Source: Cristatella mucedo (Eukaryota > Bryozoa > Phylactolaemata > Cristatellidae). From it: 64,000 nt of DNA. The notes under the pieces were generated by a model. The model saw only the letters and a list, made by a program, of their open reading frames with translations, was not told the origin of the DNA and searched no databases. The stretch lies in the NCBI GenBank assembly GCA_009760855.2, contig WPIO01000024.1, positions 5,020,001-5,084,000 on the forward strand, read 5' to 3'. Made by a program: the position numbers and the translations under genes. Of this stretch, positions 40,303 through 52,060 are shown piece after piece. Numbering within the stretch: position 1 is the first letter of the stretch; the number at the start of each line of letters is the position of its first letter.

Positions 40303-43300
40303 AGAGAGAGAGAAAGAGACAGACAGAGAGACAGACAGAGAAACAGACAGAGAAACAGACAGAGAAACAGACAGAGAGACAGAGAAACAGAAAGACAGAC
40401 AGATAGACAAAGACGCAAAAAAGAGGAGCAGGAAGAAACCAGGGAGCAAGACAGCAAGGGAAGTCACTGAAGGGATGAACTCACTATTCTGTTCTTTCTA
40501 TCTTACCTAAGAAGAATTCGGAGAACCGCTCAGCTAAGTTGCCATTAGGATCACTGGGCAGCATGCTTTTTCCGACTGGTTAAGAATGTATCACCTTCTG
40601 CACTCCACAAAGACTACGTGGGTATTAAGAAGGCGAGTTTTGGATAGCTCATTCAAAGCCTAATTCGGCTTTCGGTATGCGGTCGGCAGCTAACAGACTT
40701 AAACTCACGAACAGCGAGAGAAAGTGAGAAGCATAGCCGAGTCAGGTGAGCAGTTGAGGTAGTGAGTAGCATGGAATTAGCAGCTCAGGACAGCTGGAAA
40801 AGGACGTGCCTTAGTCGGCAGCACGAGCACAGAGAAGCTAGTCGATAGCAGACACCATAACATTAACACTAACAATAAATAAACAATAACACTAACACAA
40901 TAACACTTTCAGGTAATTGGTTTTCGATTTGACAATTCCTCAATCAAATTCTGACACCATATTTTTATTATAATAAAGAATGTCGGTCCTCACACAAGCT
41001 CCCTGACTCGTTCCCTCACTCCTCCTTTCAGCTACTAGCATTGCTGAAGGAAACAGGTAAATAGGAAGAGAGGATGTGGGATGAAGAGAGCAAGAATGAA
41101 GAATGAGAGAAATGAAGACATGGGGAGATAAAGGCAAAGGGCAAACATGATGACAGAAGAGAAGAGAACAGGAGGAGGGACGGGAGAGCAAAAGAGAGCA
41201 AGCGATGGCACCAAGGAAAGAGCCAAACCACGGCATACACGGCAAAGCTGGCTAGGATGTAAGCTTTCTGCTTTCGAGATCACGAGTTCAAACCACGAGA
41301 CCGATACTACACGTTCCTTTCTTCCGCCCCCATCCTACGACCACCCATGGTCGCAGCCATAGTGCTTTCATGTCCTGACACCGTTAGGCAATATTCTATG
41401 GACTACTTCTTAGAAGAAGACGGTAGATAGATAAACCAGCTAAACAACAAGAGAGGCACACACATGCTAAGCGACACTTGCACAGCAATAATTATTAGAA
41501 GCCACAGAGCACTCGCCACTGCCGCACCCATTCCGGCCTATGCAGCAGGACTAAAGTGTTCTGGGCATGCATGGATACACTTATCGGGCGATGATGATGG
41601 TGCTAGCTTACTTGGTTCTCATTGACAAATAAAGCAGCCGCTAAAGTGGCAGCATCGGGTTTCATCGAGGCTGACCGAGCATAAACTGCCACGAGCTCGT
41701 TGGCATTGGCATCTCCTGGTAGACCTGCAAGCAAAAGCCAGGAGTGATTTGCATGAGCCTTTGCCCAGTTTAGAATCGCACGGACATGCACTAGCAAAGT
41801 ATAGACAAAAAATAGGTCACCACCATATCCGATCGAAGGCATCACCAGAAACAATCCTACTCGATGATGCCACAGCCAAAACTTAGGTTTGATTATGCAG
41901 ACCAACCAAAGAGAAGCAAGTCTGAGATAAAGCTGCAGTTGCATATTTTCTGCACATCGCCCAGAAAACATTCCCACGAGATCTTATGCATCGGCACTTG
42001 ACAATAACTGCAATTTATTACCGTGTGCAGTGACTAGAAGCTTGAAAGACTATGCACTCAGCAACGAGCGTGTGCGCACACTCAACACACGTGCACGCTC
42101 ATACACACATTCATGCACACACATGCACCGGCGTACATGCACACACAAACACACAAGCATGTATGCATGCACACAAACAAACAATCCTGCAAGTGTGCAT
42201 ACACACGTGTGTGCACACGTACCCCTGGGCACGAGTGCACACATGTGTGTGCGCATACACAGACACATACACACATGTATATACAAATAGGTGCACATGC
42301 ACGTGCTTACATGCTTCTACAACACACTTACGTGAGCATGTGCGAAGCTGCACACGTGCGCAAGCACACGCTTGCACATACAGGCACGCGCAAGTTATTT
42401 CCAAGGCTGGACTGCAGAGGGGCGTGCAAATAGCAGGCTGTAACGGGTGGGGCTCCTATGCTTCTACCTATGACTTCCTTGATGCCAACATCCACCATTG
42501 ACTTGACGAGCTTGTCACCGTACTTTCCCGTGATTATCTTCTTGAGCTCCACCCAAATGCGCTCACCCGAGACTCCTACAATGCCAACGAGCAAACGCAC
42601 GGGTAGGTCATGGCACTGCACTCGGCTATGCACCAACACCGCAAATGCACAACTATAGCGTCGGTCGTCAACTAGAGCAACGTCGGATAGCGGTCGACTA
42701 TTGGTAATCTATTCGACAATGACGTAGCAGTTCTTTCCTAATGCAGCAAAATCTCATCGTATGCAATAAGTAATGCATATTTTTGTAGCGCCTCGAAAGC
42801 GGTTCCCTTTGCAACAAATGTAAAGCGCCTAGAAAGAGATTGAGTTCTCTGAGGGCGCTTTATAAAAAAAATTATTATTATTATTATTATTACTTCTGGG
42901 CTCCTTTAACTTCTTGTTGCAGTTGAGTTTAACAAAAGTCGGGCTTTCGTTGAGTTGGGCAGTGCGACTCGGAGCGACTATTGCTGCTGCTTGACTTTCT
43001 CGCTGTTGTCGGCTACTGCTGCACGCACACATTCTACAAGCTTTTTCTCTTTTGTGCAAGATAGATTGCTATCGAAGTTCGACACTTGTTTACTTTCGGA
43101 TAATTATTACAGTTGGTCTTGTTCAAATGATTTTAATATGAAATACATTTGCTATTTTTATTTATAATCATTCGAGCTCTTCCCATAGGTCAGCATCAAC
43201 AGATGTATTAATAGTGACCCGTTTATGAAAAAAAATCAACATTGAATAGGTTGATTACATGTTCAGCTAATAAGCGAGTGTGTTGCAGTATGTTGCCGTG

Positions 43301-46300
43301 CTCGCACGTATGCACATGAGCTTACACGCACATCAGCTGATGGCGCTTCTGGCAATGATTCGAGGTTTCGTCGGCATTCCAACCCATAGACTGCTGAGTT
43401 AGTCGTGTAACGAATGCTGAGATGCAGTCAACCTTTTCATTGAAAATATCACTATTATCAAAGCCTGTCGTTATATTGAAAAATTCGCAATTTCCCGGTC
43501 ATAAAAAAGGGAATCTAATGTAACAGCCTCATTCTATATAGCAGCAGAAGTGCCTTCACGGCTATCACCTTCACGGCTATCACCACCGCTTGCAGTGGTC
43601 ACTAAAATGTCGACAACTGCAGGACTCGAACTCACGACCCGAGTCATGAAGAGTGAGCCCACCCATCCCTGGGCTAAGACCCGCCTGCGCAACAATCCTA
43701 TACGGCCCCATCATACTAAGGCGTTACAGCTGCCATTTCAGCATGCCATTTCTAATTGGTCAACCCTGAAAACTGGGCCTATGCAGCCCAGTGGGCAAGC
43801 TCCTGCGAGTGAACGGTTGATCACCTGACAGAAACTGTACTCAATCAAAAAGAAATGGTGTAAATCAGGACTTTGAAATGCCCAAAGCCAGCTCTAGAAA
43901 AATCCACATCCTACTATCGGTCTGGACGTTGGTGAGTTTGGCAGCCCCAAATTAGCGTGATTACCCAAAGCAGGCTGCATGCTACTAACAGCATCTAAGC
44001 AGCTTTTTCGAACGCTTAAAACGTGTTCTCAAATAGCCTGCCGATTTTAGCTGCTCACAGAGAGGTTGCACATTCATAATAAATATGCTAGAACACTACA
44101 AATAGGATAGCCACTATGCCGGCACCTTAAATGGACACGTGCGTGGCGAGGTAATGCTGCCTACATGTGGAAACGGCATGATACGACGCCGCTTTCAAAG
44201 AAACACAAATAGAACAGCTGGCAAACCGAAGACAATGTCTTTGGCGCAGCAGACGCCGAGACGCAAAGCACAAACCTGACAAGCCACCGGCATTCTCGGC
44301 GATTATCTGCAGCGTGCTAGCATCGTGGCTCTCGGAGTTTTCGCATATCCTGCCGTAGAACCTAAAAAGAACCGAGCCAGATGGAGACCAGACCGCTGCC
44401 AATCGAGACATTCGGCCACAACCAAGAGCAACAAGTCTGCTTCGATCAAATCGATATAATGCTAATAATAATGGTAATAATGATAGTAATAATAACAATA
44501 ATATTTGGACAAGAATAGCAAGCGACCCAAGAGAACTAATCTCTTTCAAGGCACTACACATGACATGACAGCCAGGGAGCTCAGATGAGATACTTGCAGC
44601 ACGGCAGCATCCGACCAGTCGATCACAGAATAGGCGAGCCACACAGACAGGCAGCACAGTAGCCACACAGACAGGCAGCACAGTAGCCACACAGACAGGC
44701 AGCACAGTAGCCACACAGACAGGCAGCACAGTAGCCACACAGACAGGCAGCACAGTAGCCACACAGACAGGCAGCACAGTAGCAACACAGACAGGCAGCA
44801 CAGTAGCCAAAGCTGCTATATAAGAAGTCCTCGATCCACCTGCATGCCACACCGAACGCATGCACTCGGAGCGAGCTGCTGCTGCTGGATGATGCGTCCC
44901 CAGCATCCAGTTGCCAAGGCGAGTGGTCACCAGCTGTCAGACAGCCGACGTCTCCTCTCCTCGGATTGTTCGAGAGGTTTGAAGACCTTGCGCTTCACTT
45001 CAAGTGTAGCCTCTTTTTGCCTACCGCAGACAGCTGCAGAGGTGGGCCAAGTGGCAGCTGCTTATTTAGCCATTTATCATCAGCCACCAGTATCAAATCG
45101 CCACATGAAGCCACTTCTTGCCGACATGCGCTGGCTACCCATCAAGCAGCTTATCGAATGCAACCTTAATTCTTTTACTCTGGCCCACCTATCCAAACAA
45201 GTTCCTTATCAAGCCTTTGTAACGTATGGCCTGCTCTTGTGACTCAAGCCAATCAGGTGTGCATCGAACCAAGCTCAAATTCTTTGGAGACAGTACCTTG
45301 AGCTCGTAAGCACCCAAAGCATAAGAGGTCGCTCCCGACTGGCTGCACTACTACTACCTCACACCAGCGCCTCCCAGCATTTGCACTGACCTAGCAAACT
45401 GTCCTTTCAGTGCTTATCCATTCGTGCTGGAATGGTTAATGCTATTACAAATCAATTGCTTTCTGTCCACGATATGTCAAGTGCCTAATAGAAATCAGTT
45501 CGCCTAAGATGCTGCTATCCAAATGTTAGTTATTTTGTACTAATAGCAGTAGTAGTAGCTGCGGCACTTGCAGTAGCAGAGGCTGACTCTTCCGAGGCAC
45601 AACAACAAAACAGCGATGGCTCGCTATCAGAATTTCAAAACTTTACCTTGTCAAGAACCTGCAAATCATTCAAGCGATCACCAATAAACATGCACGAGGC
45701 TTTGCGCACTAGCTGAGACTAATAACCAGCTTTGCGTGCAAAACTTTTCCTGGAGTTTCTATGAAGTCTGCCAAATTTGCTCTACTTTCTCGTACTGCCC
45801 TTCAGCGGCACTTCCATCTCCAAATGCAATTCACGGCTACTTCTTTGCTACTCGCCTCCTTGGCTGGTCCTTGGTAACCCAGCTACGCTTCCTTGGTAAC
45901 CCAGTGCCTCTTCTCACTTCCTGACTCACTCACTTCTGCTGCCTGAGGTGAAGTCTGCTGGCAAACCTCTCGCTCAAACTGCCGCTGCTGCTAAAGCTTC
46001 GGGCGCGCTATAGGAAACTTGCAGCGAAAAAAAAACACATTTCGGCCCACGTGACAGCTTTGTGTCACATATGCAGATGCACACGTGCCGGCACGAGCAA
46101 TGTTGAACAGATCATGATCGACTATGAAAAACGACTGCCCACGAACGAAAATAGCATCGAAACAATGCGACTCGGCAGAGCAAACGAGCACCCAGCCAGC
46201 GCTAGAGAGCGACGTGCAGCTACAGATACCGGAAGTAGCGTAGGATACGCAGGTAGTCTTCCTTAATGCGATCCGCGGCATCCCCGACGAACAGGACGCG

Positions 46301-49300
46301 GCGTGCCTGTAGGTCCTCGTAGCCTCCAAAGTAATCGTAGAGCACGCCGTCGAGTCCTGCAGTGGCGAGCGCTCAAATCACTTACAAAGGAAAAACTGCA
46401 GGCTGCCTCTGTTCGCCCAAGTGAGAAGACGAGCGAACAGCCAGCGACGGACCAAGAGGAGTGCACGAGCCGGGTATCAGAGAAAAAAAGGGGGGAAAAA
46501 ACAGTCGCAGCCATGCTTCCTTTGCAGCCAATGTAAAGTGCCTAGAAAGGGATTAAGCTCTCCGAGGGTGTTACACAAATGTATTATTATGATTATTATT
46601 AAAGTAGAGTGAATGCTAGCTGGCCAAGCAGCATCGTCTACATAGCGCCTAATATCCCATGCCTATGGTTCGATAGCTAGACTAACCAAGTAGGTGCGAG
46701 TCGGTGCGCGAATCCTAAAGCCGCTCCGCCGGACACGGTGAGAGACCAGACCCTGGTCAAACTGTCTTTTCGATCTGGGTCTGCGGCAGTGTGGTAAAGT
46801 AAAGTAAAGGTCGTGCGGTTCAAAAGCGTCGTGTGCACTGGGGCAGAAAAGCCTTAGCGGCTAAGCCTGCTCGACATTCCGCTTGCAGCGAGCAATGAAG
46901 AATTGCCTGCAGCAGGATTTAAGCCCACTACCTTGGTCGTAGAGGGCAGGCACCTCACTCTCAGAGGTCACTACCCAGGTGTGTCCTCGCACTCTGCTCG
47001 GTCGCGCGCTCCCTCGGTCGGCCACGCATCGGGTGGATACCTGGTTGATCCTGCCAGTAGTCATATGCTTGTCTCAAAGATTAAGCCATGCATGTCTAAG
47101 TACATACCTCGACACGGTGAAATCGCGAATGGCTCATTCACATCAGTCACGATTCATTAGATCGTACAATCCTACGTTTTTTCAACTCCAGCCCTGAGCA
47201 GACCTTCAGAATCTTCAGATCATCGACGACGAGTCGATCGAGACAACAACAACAAATGACCCAAACGAGCTCTCATGGTGGGCCAAAATAATTTTCACTT
47301 CCCAACATGCATGCAAGTCTTTTTGCTGACATTGCCAAGCACAAACTTAAATCAAAATGAACGTGTCATTGTGAAACTCAAAAGTCTCAGGATCAAAAAC
47401 GGCCACAAAACTTGTGCTTCTCTTCGTTTGGTCCCCCACGTGGAATCTGGGTGTCCCCTGTTCCAAAACCTTCCAATGCACATCAGATCACGGTCAAGTC
47501 GGTTACTTCCTATTACAGAATATTGGAAAACTTGTGCTTCCACGAAAAGGGTACCACGACCAACTTATTCAAAGCATCCTTGCTGCCTGGTCTCGACTTC
47601 TGACTCATTCTTTGCAAATCTTACTGCCTGCGCCATAACACACTTATAGATGATACAAAACTCTGCAGCTATGCTTATCTGTCATGAGCGGCACAACTGC
47701 CACATTGCACTACTTCTCACAGGTCTGCACTGTCTGCCTATCAAGCAGCCCATCGACTTTTAATGGGCAGTGTATTTGCAGAAACCCTCACATTTCTTGG
47801 CTGCACTTTATCAGTGCTTAATTAGCGGGCTTGAGCATTATCGACGGCACTGAGTGGACCTGCAGACGGCAGAATAACGAGGACAACAGCAAAACTAGGC
47901 TCGTGCCTATAGAGTGAAATTCAGTCTGATGAACTACCACTTGTTGATAATGCCAGCATTGATTGAGTGCTTCCGGCGCTTCAAACCGGCTTCCAGCTGG
48001 AGCCCGCAGACAATACCTAAATGTCACAGAGAAACCCAGAGGCGCTTGTTTGGCCTAATTACTGCCCAGGCCCCGAACTAGCCACGTCAAACTACAGCAG
48101 ACTACGGCTTTTGCATAGGATCCCAAAGAGAATCAACTGAAAGCTGGGCTTAGCGTCTACGATCGTTCCCCTCAGCTCCCACCCACGACTGGCTCAGAGC
48201 AGCGACGTAAGCAGCCCCCCACAACGAACCATTTCCTAATAAAAATAAATGCTAGCTGATTAAACAGCCTCTGTTTGTATAGCGACAGAAGAGCCTTTAC
48301 GGCTATCGCCACCGCTTGCACAGGCGACAAAGGATCGCCAACCGCAGGAATCGAACCCACGACCTTGGGACCGAGGTCGTGAAAGCAACCACCTTACCTA
48401 ATGTGCCATCACAGCTCATCTTGGTTGCAATGACCATCTTCCCACCTTTCCAGTATGGTACATTTTCTGTTCGATGACGCCATCGCGAAGGAACACAGTT
48501 GCCCGGTGGAGATAAATTAAAATAAATTAATACCGTGTTTGTAAAAGACATAACAAATTCAACTACGTTTGCTATATCTGGAGCTGACACGTCTTAGAGT
48601 CATACAGATTGTCTTCGGCTGCAAATCTGGTGTCTTACATACAGGTTCACTAGAGCGAGTTCACTAGAACAGGAGCGCTTCTATTTACGTAGTTCGACCA
48701 TGTAAAAGTTGATCGTATCATAATAAAGTTTGTGATACCGGATTTGCCGAAAGCAGTTACGATAATAATAATAATAATAATAATAATTCACTTGATAAAG
48801 CGCCCTCAGAGAACTCAATCTCTCTCTCTCTAGGCGCTTTACATTTGCTGCAAAGTGAAATGCAATTGAATGGTAAGTAAAATCATGCTTGAAAAACAAA
48901 CAAAATGAATAATATGGTTAGGGGTGACATGCACAGGGTCAGCGTGCGAATGTGGTTAGTGGCAGCACGCACAGTCAGCACGCATAAGCACATCAAGGAC
49001 GAATCACAGGGACCCGCTAAATGCTGTCCTAAATAGATGCGTTTTTAGGTTCCTTTTAAATGTGGTCAGGTCGGGGGATGTTCTGATGCAGGTCGGGAGG
49101 GAGTTCCAGGCTGTGGGAGTACGATTGACTAAAATAGTGAGCAAGTCACACATCTTTTTCCCGACAGGGGTAGCATGCAGCGATGGCGCACGGCTCGGCA
49201 GTTTACAAAAGCCAGTGCAACCAAGTGGCACATCTGATTATGACAGAGTGAACACCGAGGAGACAGACAGCAACAACGATGCATACGGTTCTCACGCATC

Positions 49301-50476
49301 CGCGAACCTCACCGAGAAACATCGAGTTGATGGTCAGGTCGCGACGGCTGGCGTCCAGCTGCCAGTCCGTCGTAAACTCGACCTCAGCATGCCGACCGTC
49401 CGTCTTTCTATCGATTCTCAGAGTCGTCACCTCGTAATTCACCTGCAATCCATTCGCAAAGCAATGGCTGGCCCTCCGCCAGACACCGCGAACCAGCAGA
49501 GACACAATTAACGAGACATTCGCACGCGCCGCCCTCAGCGCAAGAACTACCATGCGAGCTGGAAAGAAAGCACGTCAGTCAGTTGGCTAGTGACAGCAGC
49601 ATGCAGCGCGGGCGAAAATGCAGTGAAAAAAGCGGGTGGTACTACACGTAGCTTGATTTATATTATTTATTTATGATTATTATATATTATTAATATATAT
49701 ATACATACAATTTCACGTAGCACAGCTTTATACCAACCGTAAGCATTGTATTACAAATGCCGCATGACCTGATAGGAATGAGCGACAGAAGTCGTGAAGG
49801 GATGTTAAAATGCACGAATCAGCTTGGCTGTTGAGAACTAGGCTGTTGAGAACACGTGCAGACCTTGCATGAGGTGTGCTTGCCGAGATCACCTCGATGG
49901 CCAAGGTTCTCCAAGTTGCTAGTAGCAGCGTGGTTTGCGCATGACCAGCACGTACGTTTTATCGTCAGATCGACTGCGATTGCTTGCCTCGAAAGCGGCC
50001 AGCCCGGAGCAGCACAGCGGCGACTGTGAGAGGGGAGGGCGCAGCGACAGCGAACCCACCTTGTCGTTCAGTCGAACGGTCACGGTCCCATGCTGCGCAG
50101 CGCGTTCACCGTAGCTTATCATCCTAATGAACTCCCTGGTGAACATCTCTTGCATCTGTTGAGGGGTGGCCGTAGTAGCGAAATCCAGGTCGTGGGGATT
50201 GATGTGCATGAGAATGTCCCTCACTGCTCCCCCAGCCAGGCGGATTTCATAGTTATTCTTCTGAAATATCTCCTGCAGCTGACGCACCTCCGGCGTTAAT
50301 GTAGCTTGCCAAGTCGGAGTGTCTATGTCTATTTTCATGGTCCGCAAAGGTCTCGGCAGACGGAGAGTAGAGAATTGTTTCAGCCTGTTGAGAGCGCAAT
50401 TCTTAAGTAATGCGACTGCGGCCCTCCGAGAGCTGCTAGCCAAAACTGCAGCAACACCACGCAGCACGACGACCAT
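39368..50476 (-). CDS. TRNT1: CCA tRNA nucleotidyltransferase 1 (TRNT1), complete, seven exons
   Basis: Adds the 3' CCA to cytosolic and mitochondrial tRNAs using CTP and ATP, without a nucleic-acid template. Exons: 50476-50060, 49442-49313, 46356-46230, 44361-44276, 42575-42468, 41724-41612, 39889-39368; 1503 nt, 500 aa, all GT-AG and phase-consistent. An in-frame TAG lies 21 nt upstream of the first ATG. Residues 1-46 are Arg/Ala/Leu-rich with no acidic residue, a likely mitochondrial presequence; Met47 could start a cytosolic form. Motif A GGAVRDIL...[10 protein letters not shown] with metal-binding Asp96/Asp98; motif [10 protein letters not shown] 172-180; motif [10 protein letters not shown]; motif D EDYLRILR 215-222; then [11 protein letters not shown]. 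All class II nucleotidyltransferase residues I can check are present. It is longer than human (434 aa) because of the presequence, a Gly/Ser/Asp insert near 365-380 and a C-terminal extension. Confidence 0.97.
40206..40420. repeat. (GA)n plus GACA/AGAAACAG higher-order repeat
   Basis: GA dinucleotides to about 40310, then degenerate units of CAGACAGAGAAA to about 40400. In TRNT1 intron 6. Confidence 0.95.
40640..40850 (-). mobile_element. L2-B LINE 3' end
   Basis: Minus strand carries the tail (gctcattcaaagcctaattcggctttcggtatgc) and the end of ORF2 ('SAAN', 'CYATHYLNC' words). Confidence 0.75.
41612..41724 (-). CDS. TRNT1: TRNT1 exon 6
   Basis: Acceptor cttttgcttgcag, donor CCAA|gtaagc. 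Encodes [17 protein letters not shown] and [13 protein letters not shown]. Confidence 0.95.
42060..42400. repeat. CA-rich cryptic repeat
   Basis: Degenerate CACACA/CATGCA words over about 340 bp in TRNT1 intron 5. Cys/His-rich open frames on both strands are artefacts. Confidence 0.9.
42468..42575 (-). CDS. TRNT1: TRNT1 exon 5
   Basis: Acceptor ttggcattgtag, donor ATAG|gtagaa. Encodes [20 protein letters not shown] and a helix ending VGIKEVIG. Confidence 0.96.
42785..42895 (+). mobile_element. L2-A LINE 3' terminus with perfect hairpin
   Basis: aaagcgcc...ggcgcttt stem with inner AGAGA/TCTCT stem, then (ATT)n. Best example of the terminal structure. Confidence 0.88.
43521..43690 (-). mobile_element. 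tRNA-derived SINE, degenerate
   Basis: Minus strand: CTTAGCCCAGGGATGGGTGG (A box), a CATGACTCGGGTCGTG remnant hairpin, B box GAGTTCGAGTCC, then body with AAGGCACTTCTGCTGC and gaggctgtta end. Confidence 0.75.
44276..44361 (-). CDS. TRNT1: TRNT1 exon 4
   Basis: Acceptor ggttctttttag, donor TCAG|gtttgt. Encodes [19 protein letters not shown] and IAENAGGLS. Confidence 0.95.
44641..44808. repeat. Minisatellite, 7 x 24 bp
   Basis: Unit ACACAGACAGGCAGCACAGT+AGCC at 44641, 44665, 44689, 44713, 44737, 44761 and 44785; one variant junction (agca). No spacers, so not CRISPR. In TRNT1 intron 3, close to exon 4. Confidence 0.98.
45085..45515 (+). mobile_element. L2-A LINE 3' fragment, very decayed
   Basis: Words such as '[17 protein letters not shown]' and 'ctcaaattctttggagacagtacc' then 3' UTR. 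No ATT tail remains. Confidence 0.75.
46230..46356 (-). CDS. TRNT1: TRNT1 exon 3 (motifs C and D)
   Basis: Acceptor cgccactgcag, donor TTCCG|gtatct. Encodes [15 protein letters not shown] and [14 protein letters not shown]. Confidence 0.97.
46509..46600 (+). mobile_element. L2-A LINE 3' terminus
   Basis: ctttgcagccaatgtaaagt, hairpin core and ATT-rich tail at 46580-46600. Confidence 0.82.
47038..47175 (+). pseudogene. 18S rRNA 5'-end fragment
   Basis: Begins exactly at the universal 18S start TACCTGGTTGATCCTGCCAG and follows it through AGATTAAGCCATGCATGTCT, the GGTGAAATCGCGAATGG block and ATCGTACAATCCTAC, with several substitutions (for example CTCATTCACATCAG where CTCATTAAATCAG is expected). 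Homology stops at about 138 nt. Upstream GC-rich DNA may be 5' ETS. It lies in TRNT1 intron 2. Confidence 0.92.
47520..47800 (+). mobile_element. L2-A LINE ORF2 fragment
   Basis: Decayed '...[17 protein letters not shown]' and 'ctgtctgcctatcaagcagcccatcgactt' correspond to 'LDFCNSLL.GLPA' and 'WLPVKQRIDF'. Confidence 0.65.
48249..48419 (-). mobile_element. tRNA-derived SINE
   Basis: Minus strand: GAGCTGTGATGGCACATTAG, GGTAAGGTGGTTGC, hairpin CACGACCTCGGTCCCAAGGTCGTG, B box GGTTCGATTCC, then the common body and end. About 171 bp. Confidence 0.85.
48760..49130 (-). mobile_element. L2-A LINE 3' fragment
   Basis: (AAT)n tail, hairpin, 3' UTR and '[20 protein letters not shown]' on the minus strand; ends about 180 bp from TRNT1 exon 2. 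Confidence 0.88.
49313..49442 (-). CDS. TRNT1: TRNT1 exon 2 (motif B)
   Basis: Acceptor gaatggattgcag, donor CTCG|gtgagg. Encodes [20 protein letters not shown] and [12 protein letters not shown]. Confidence 0.97.
50060..50476 (-). CDS. TRNT1: TRNT1 exon 1 (presequence and motif A)
   Basis: Encodes residues 1-139. Donor GACAAG|gtgggt. Contains [20 protein letters not shown] and [14 protein letters not shown]. Confidence 0.96.
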
Positions 50477-50938
50477 GAAAGGAGCACACCGCGCCTAGGC
50501 CGGAGTGCACCGAAAACCTACTATTCCTACCTCCCAGCGGGGTGAACTCGTGTTACAGCTGTCAGCTCTGGAACTTTTCTAGGCTCGCTGTGTGCAGGAC
50601 CTAAGGAGTATTGCTGGGTCTGCTGTACCGCGAGAGAGTACTCCAGTGAACCCACTTCCAGCAGCTGCTTCTAAGAGTGCGCGGTGGCCCTGCCGCCCGG
50701 TTCCACGGTTCCTTAGTAAACGGCATCTGCCTGAGCCATCTTGATCTGTGCGCGACTGCCCGCACAAATTTAAAAATTATATTCACGGTGTGTAGAGCAA
50801 AAGTATGGCTGCTCTAATGCACGACCTCGGCGTGCAGTTCGTTGAGCTCGTTGCTAGTCATCTATCCACTAGCCGCATGCTGGGTCCGCGCCAACCCTGA
50901 GCATTTTTTTCGCAAACCCTGGGCGCCGGTAAAGCGTT

Positions 50939-50942
<4 letters not shown>

Positions 50943-51010
<68 letters not shown>
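50943..51010. repeat. (GA)n microsatellite
   Basis: Pure GA tract upstream of TRNT1. Confidence 0.97.
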
Positions 51011-51012
<2 letters not shown>

Positions 51013-51149
51013 AACACGCAGACTGCTATTTGTGCACGAACGTGCCGGAGACTGGCAATGTGGCAATTTTACATCTCCCTAATTCTTGCCAGGTTATCCC
51101 AGTAGTTGCTACGCTTCTCTATCAATGTGAGAGCCCTTGCCCCGCGCTG

Positions 51150-51225
51150 TTTAGGCCCAATGCTTAAGGTGCTCGCTCGAACAAGGTCGAGGTTTTTTAT
51201 GACCGCCTACCCTCACTAATTTGGG
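51150..51225 (+). mobile_element. Degenerate tRNA-like SINE head
   Basis: TTAGGCCCAATGCTTAAGGT then a GCTCGCTC...AAGGTCGAGGTT stretch resembling the SINE near 58076. Confidence 0.4.
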
Positions 51226-51616
51226 TACCGGTACAATGCGTGCAATATGCAAAGATCTTACGCTACCAATATGCCGAGGTTAACAACAGCACTTCATATT
51301 CCGCGCGCAGTGCTAGAAACTAAACCGTGTTAGTACAAACACATCAATAGCCTGCCTTCTAAGGCAGGTACGTACAGATGATTTACGGCCGACTCCTAAC
51401 AGGCTCACAGCAGCTCACGCTCAGCGCAAGACTCTCCGACCGGCCGACCGCTGTATCAAGAACCGAGTGGCTCCAGTCAGGCCCAAGCAAGATATAGCAG
51501 CCTGGTCATACGCCACAATAATCACTAGCTTACAGGACTTATATTATGTGGCTATTTTGAGGTGTTAGTGGTTTATGGGCCAGCAGAGATTATGACTACC
51601 GTTGAATTATGGGCTG

Positions 51617-52060
51617 TTATGATTTATGGCAGTAATGCTCGAGTAACGAGCGGCCAAGGCGCTGTTACGTCGTTAAGGCGAGTTACGTAGACGACGCCGG
51701 GCAGGTTGGTGGTGTACTGGTCCGCTGAGGCGTACGAGTGAATAAACGTCTTTGAGCCAGCTTCGGTGTATTGAGTGGTGCCGCACACCTGTCGTTAGGG
51801 AGAATGTCAAACTACAAGCAATTTCGGCAGAAGCGGCAGTGTGGCCGCGTCAGGAGATGATGCTGGAATGATACCAAGTCGGAGGACTTTGTAAGCTAGC
51901 TGATCAATTTGGAGTGGAGGCTTAACGCAACAGGTGTCGATCCAACTTTGTTGCATATGTATTCATTAATGTTCCCGGCATGTGTAGCATTGCTGTGGCT
52001 CCGACAATAGCGGCGCAAGTGGAGTCTCATGAAGACACAGCGCGGACGTGACTCAATCTG
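51617..52060 (+). mobile_element. Possible LTR and gag-like remnant
   Basis: TGTTATGATT start, GTGAATAAACG polyadenylation-type signal near 51740, then after the GTCGTTAGGG boundary a decayed frame starting MSNYKQF and retaining 'EDFVS.LINLEWRLNATGVD'. The layout resembles an LTR followed by gag of a Ty3-like element, but there is no second LTR and no diagnostic domain. Confidence 0.35.

Noticed and set aside
42050-42501. Cys/His-rich frames resembling zinc-finger or metallothionein-like proteins
   Set aside because: Translation of CA-rich cryptic repeat; the pattern appears in several frames and on both strands.
44641-44808. CRISPR-like array
   Set aside because: Units are directly adjacent with no spacers, in a eukaryotic intron; it is a minisatellite.
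44127-44930. 267-residue minus-strand open frame
   Set aside because: Mostly the 24-bp minisatellite read through; only the internal 86-nt TRNT1 exon 4 is coding, in a defined frame and splice context.
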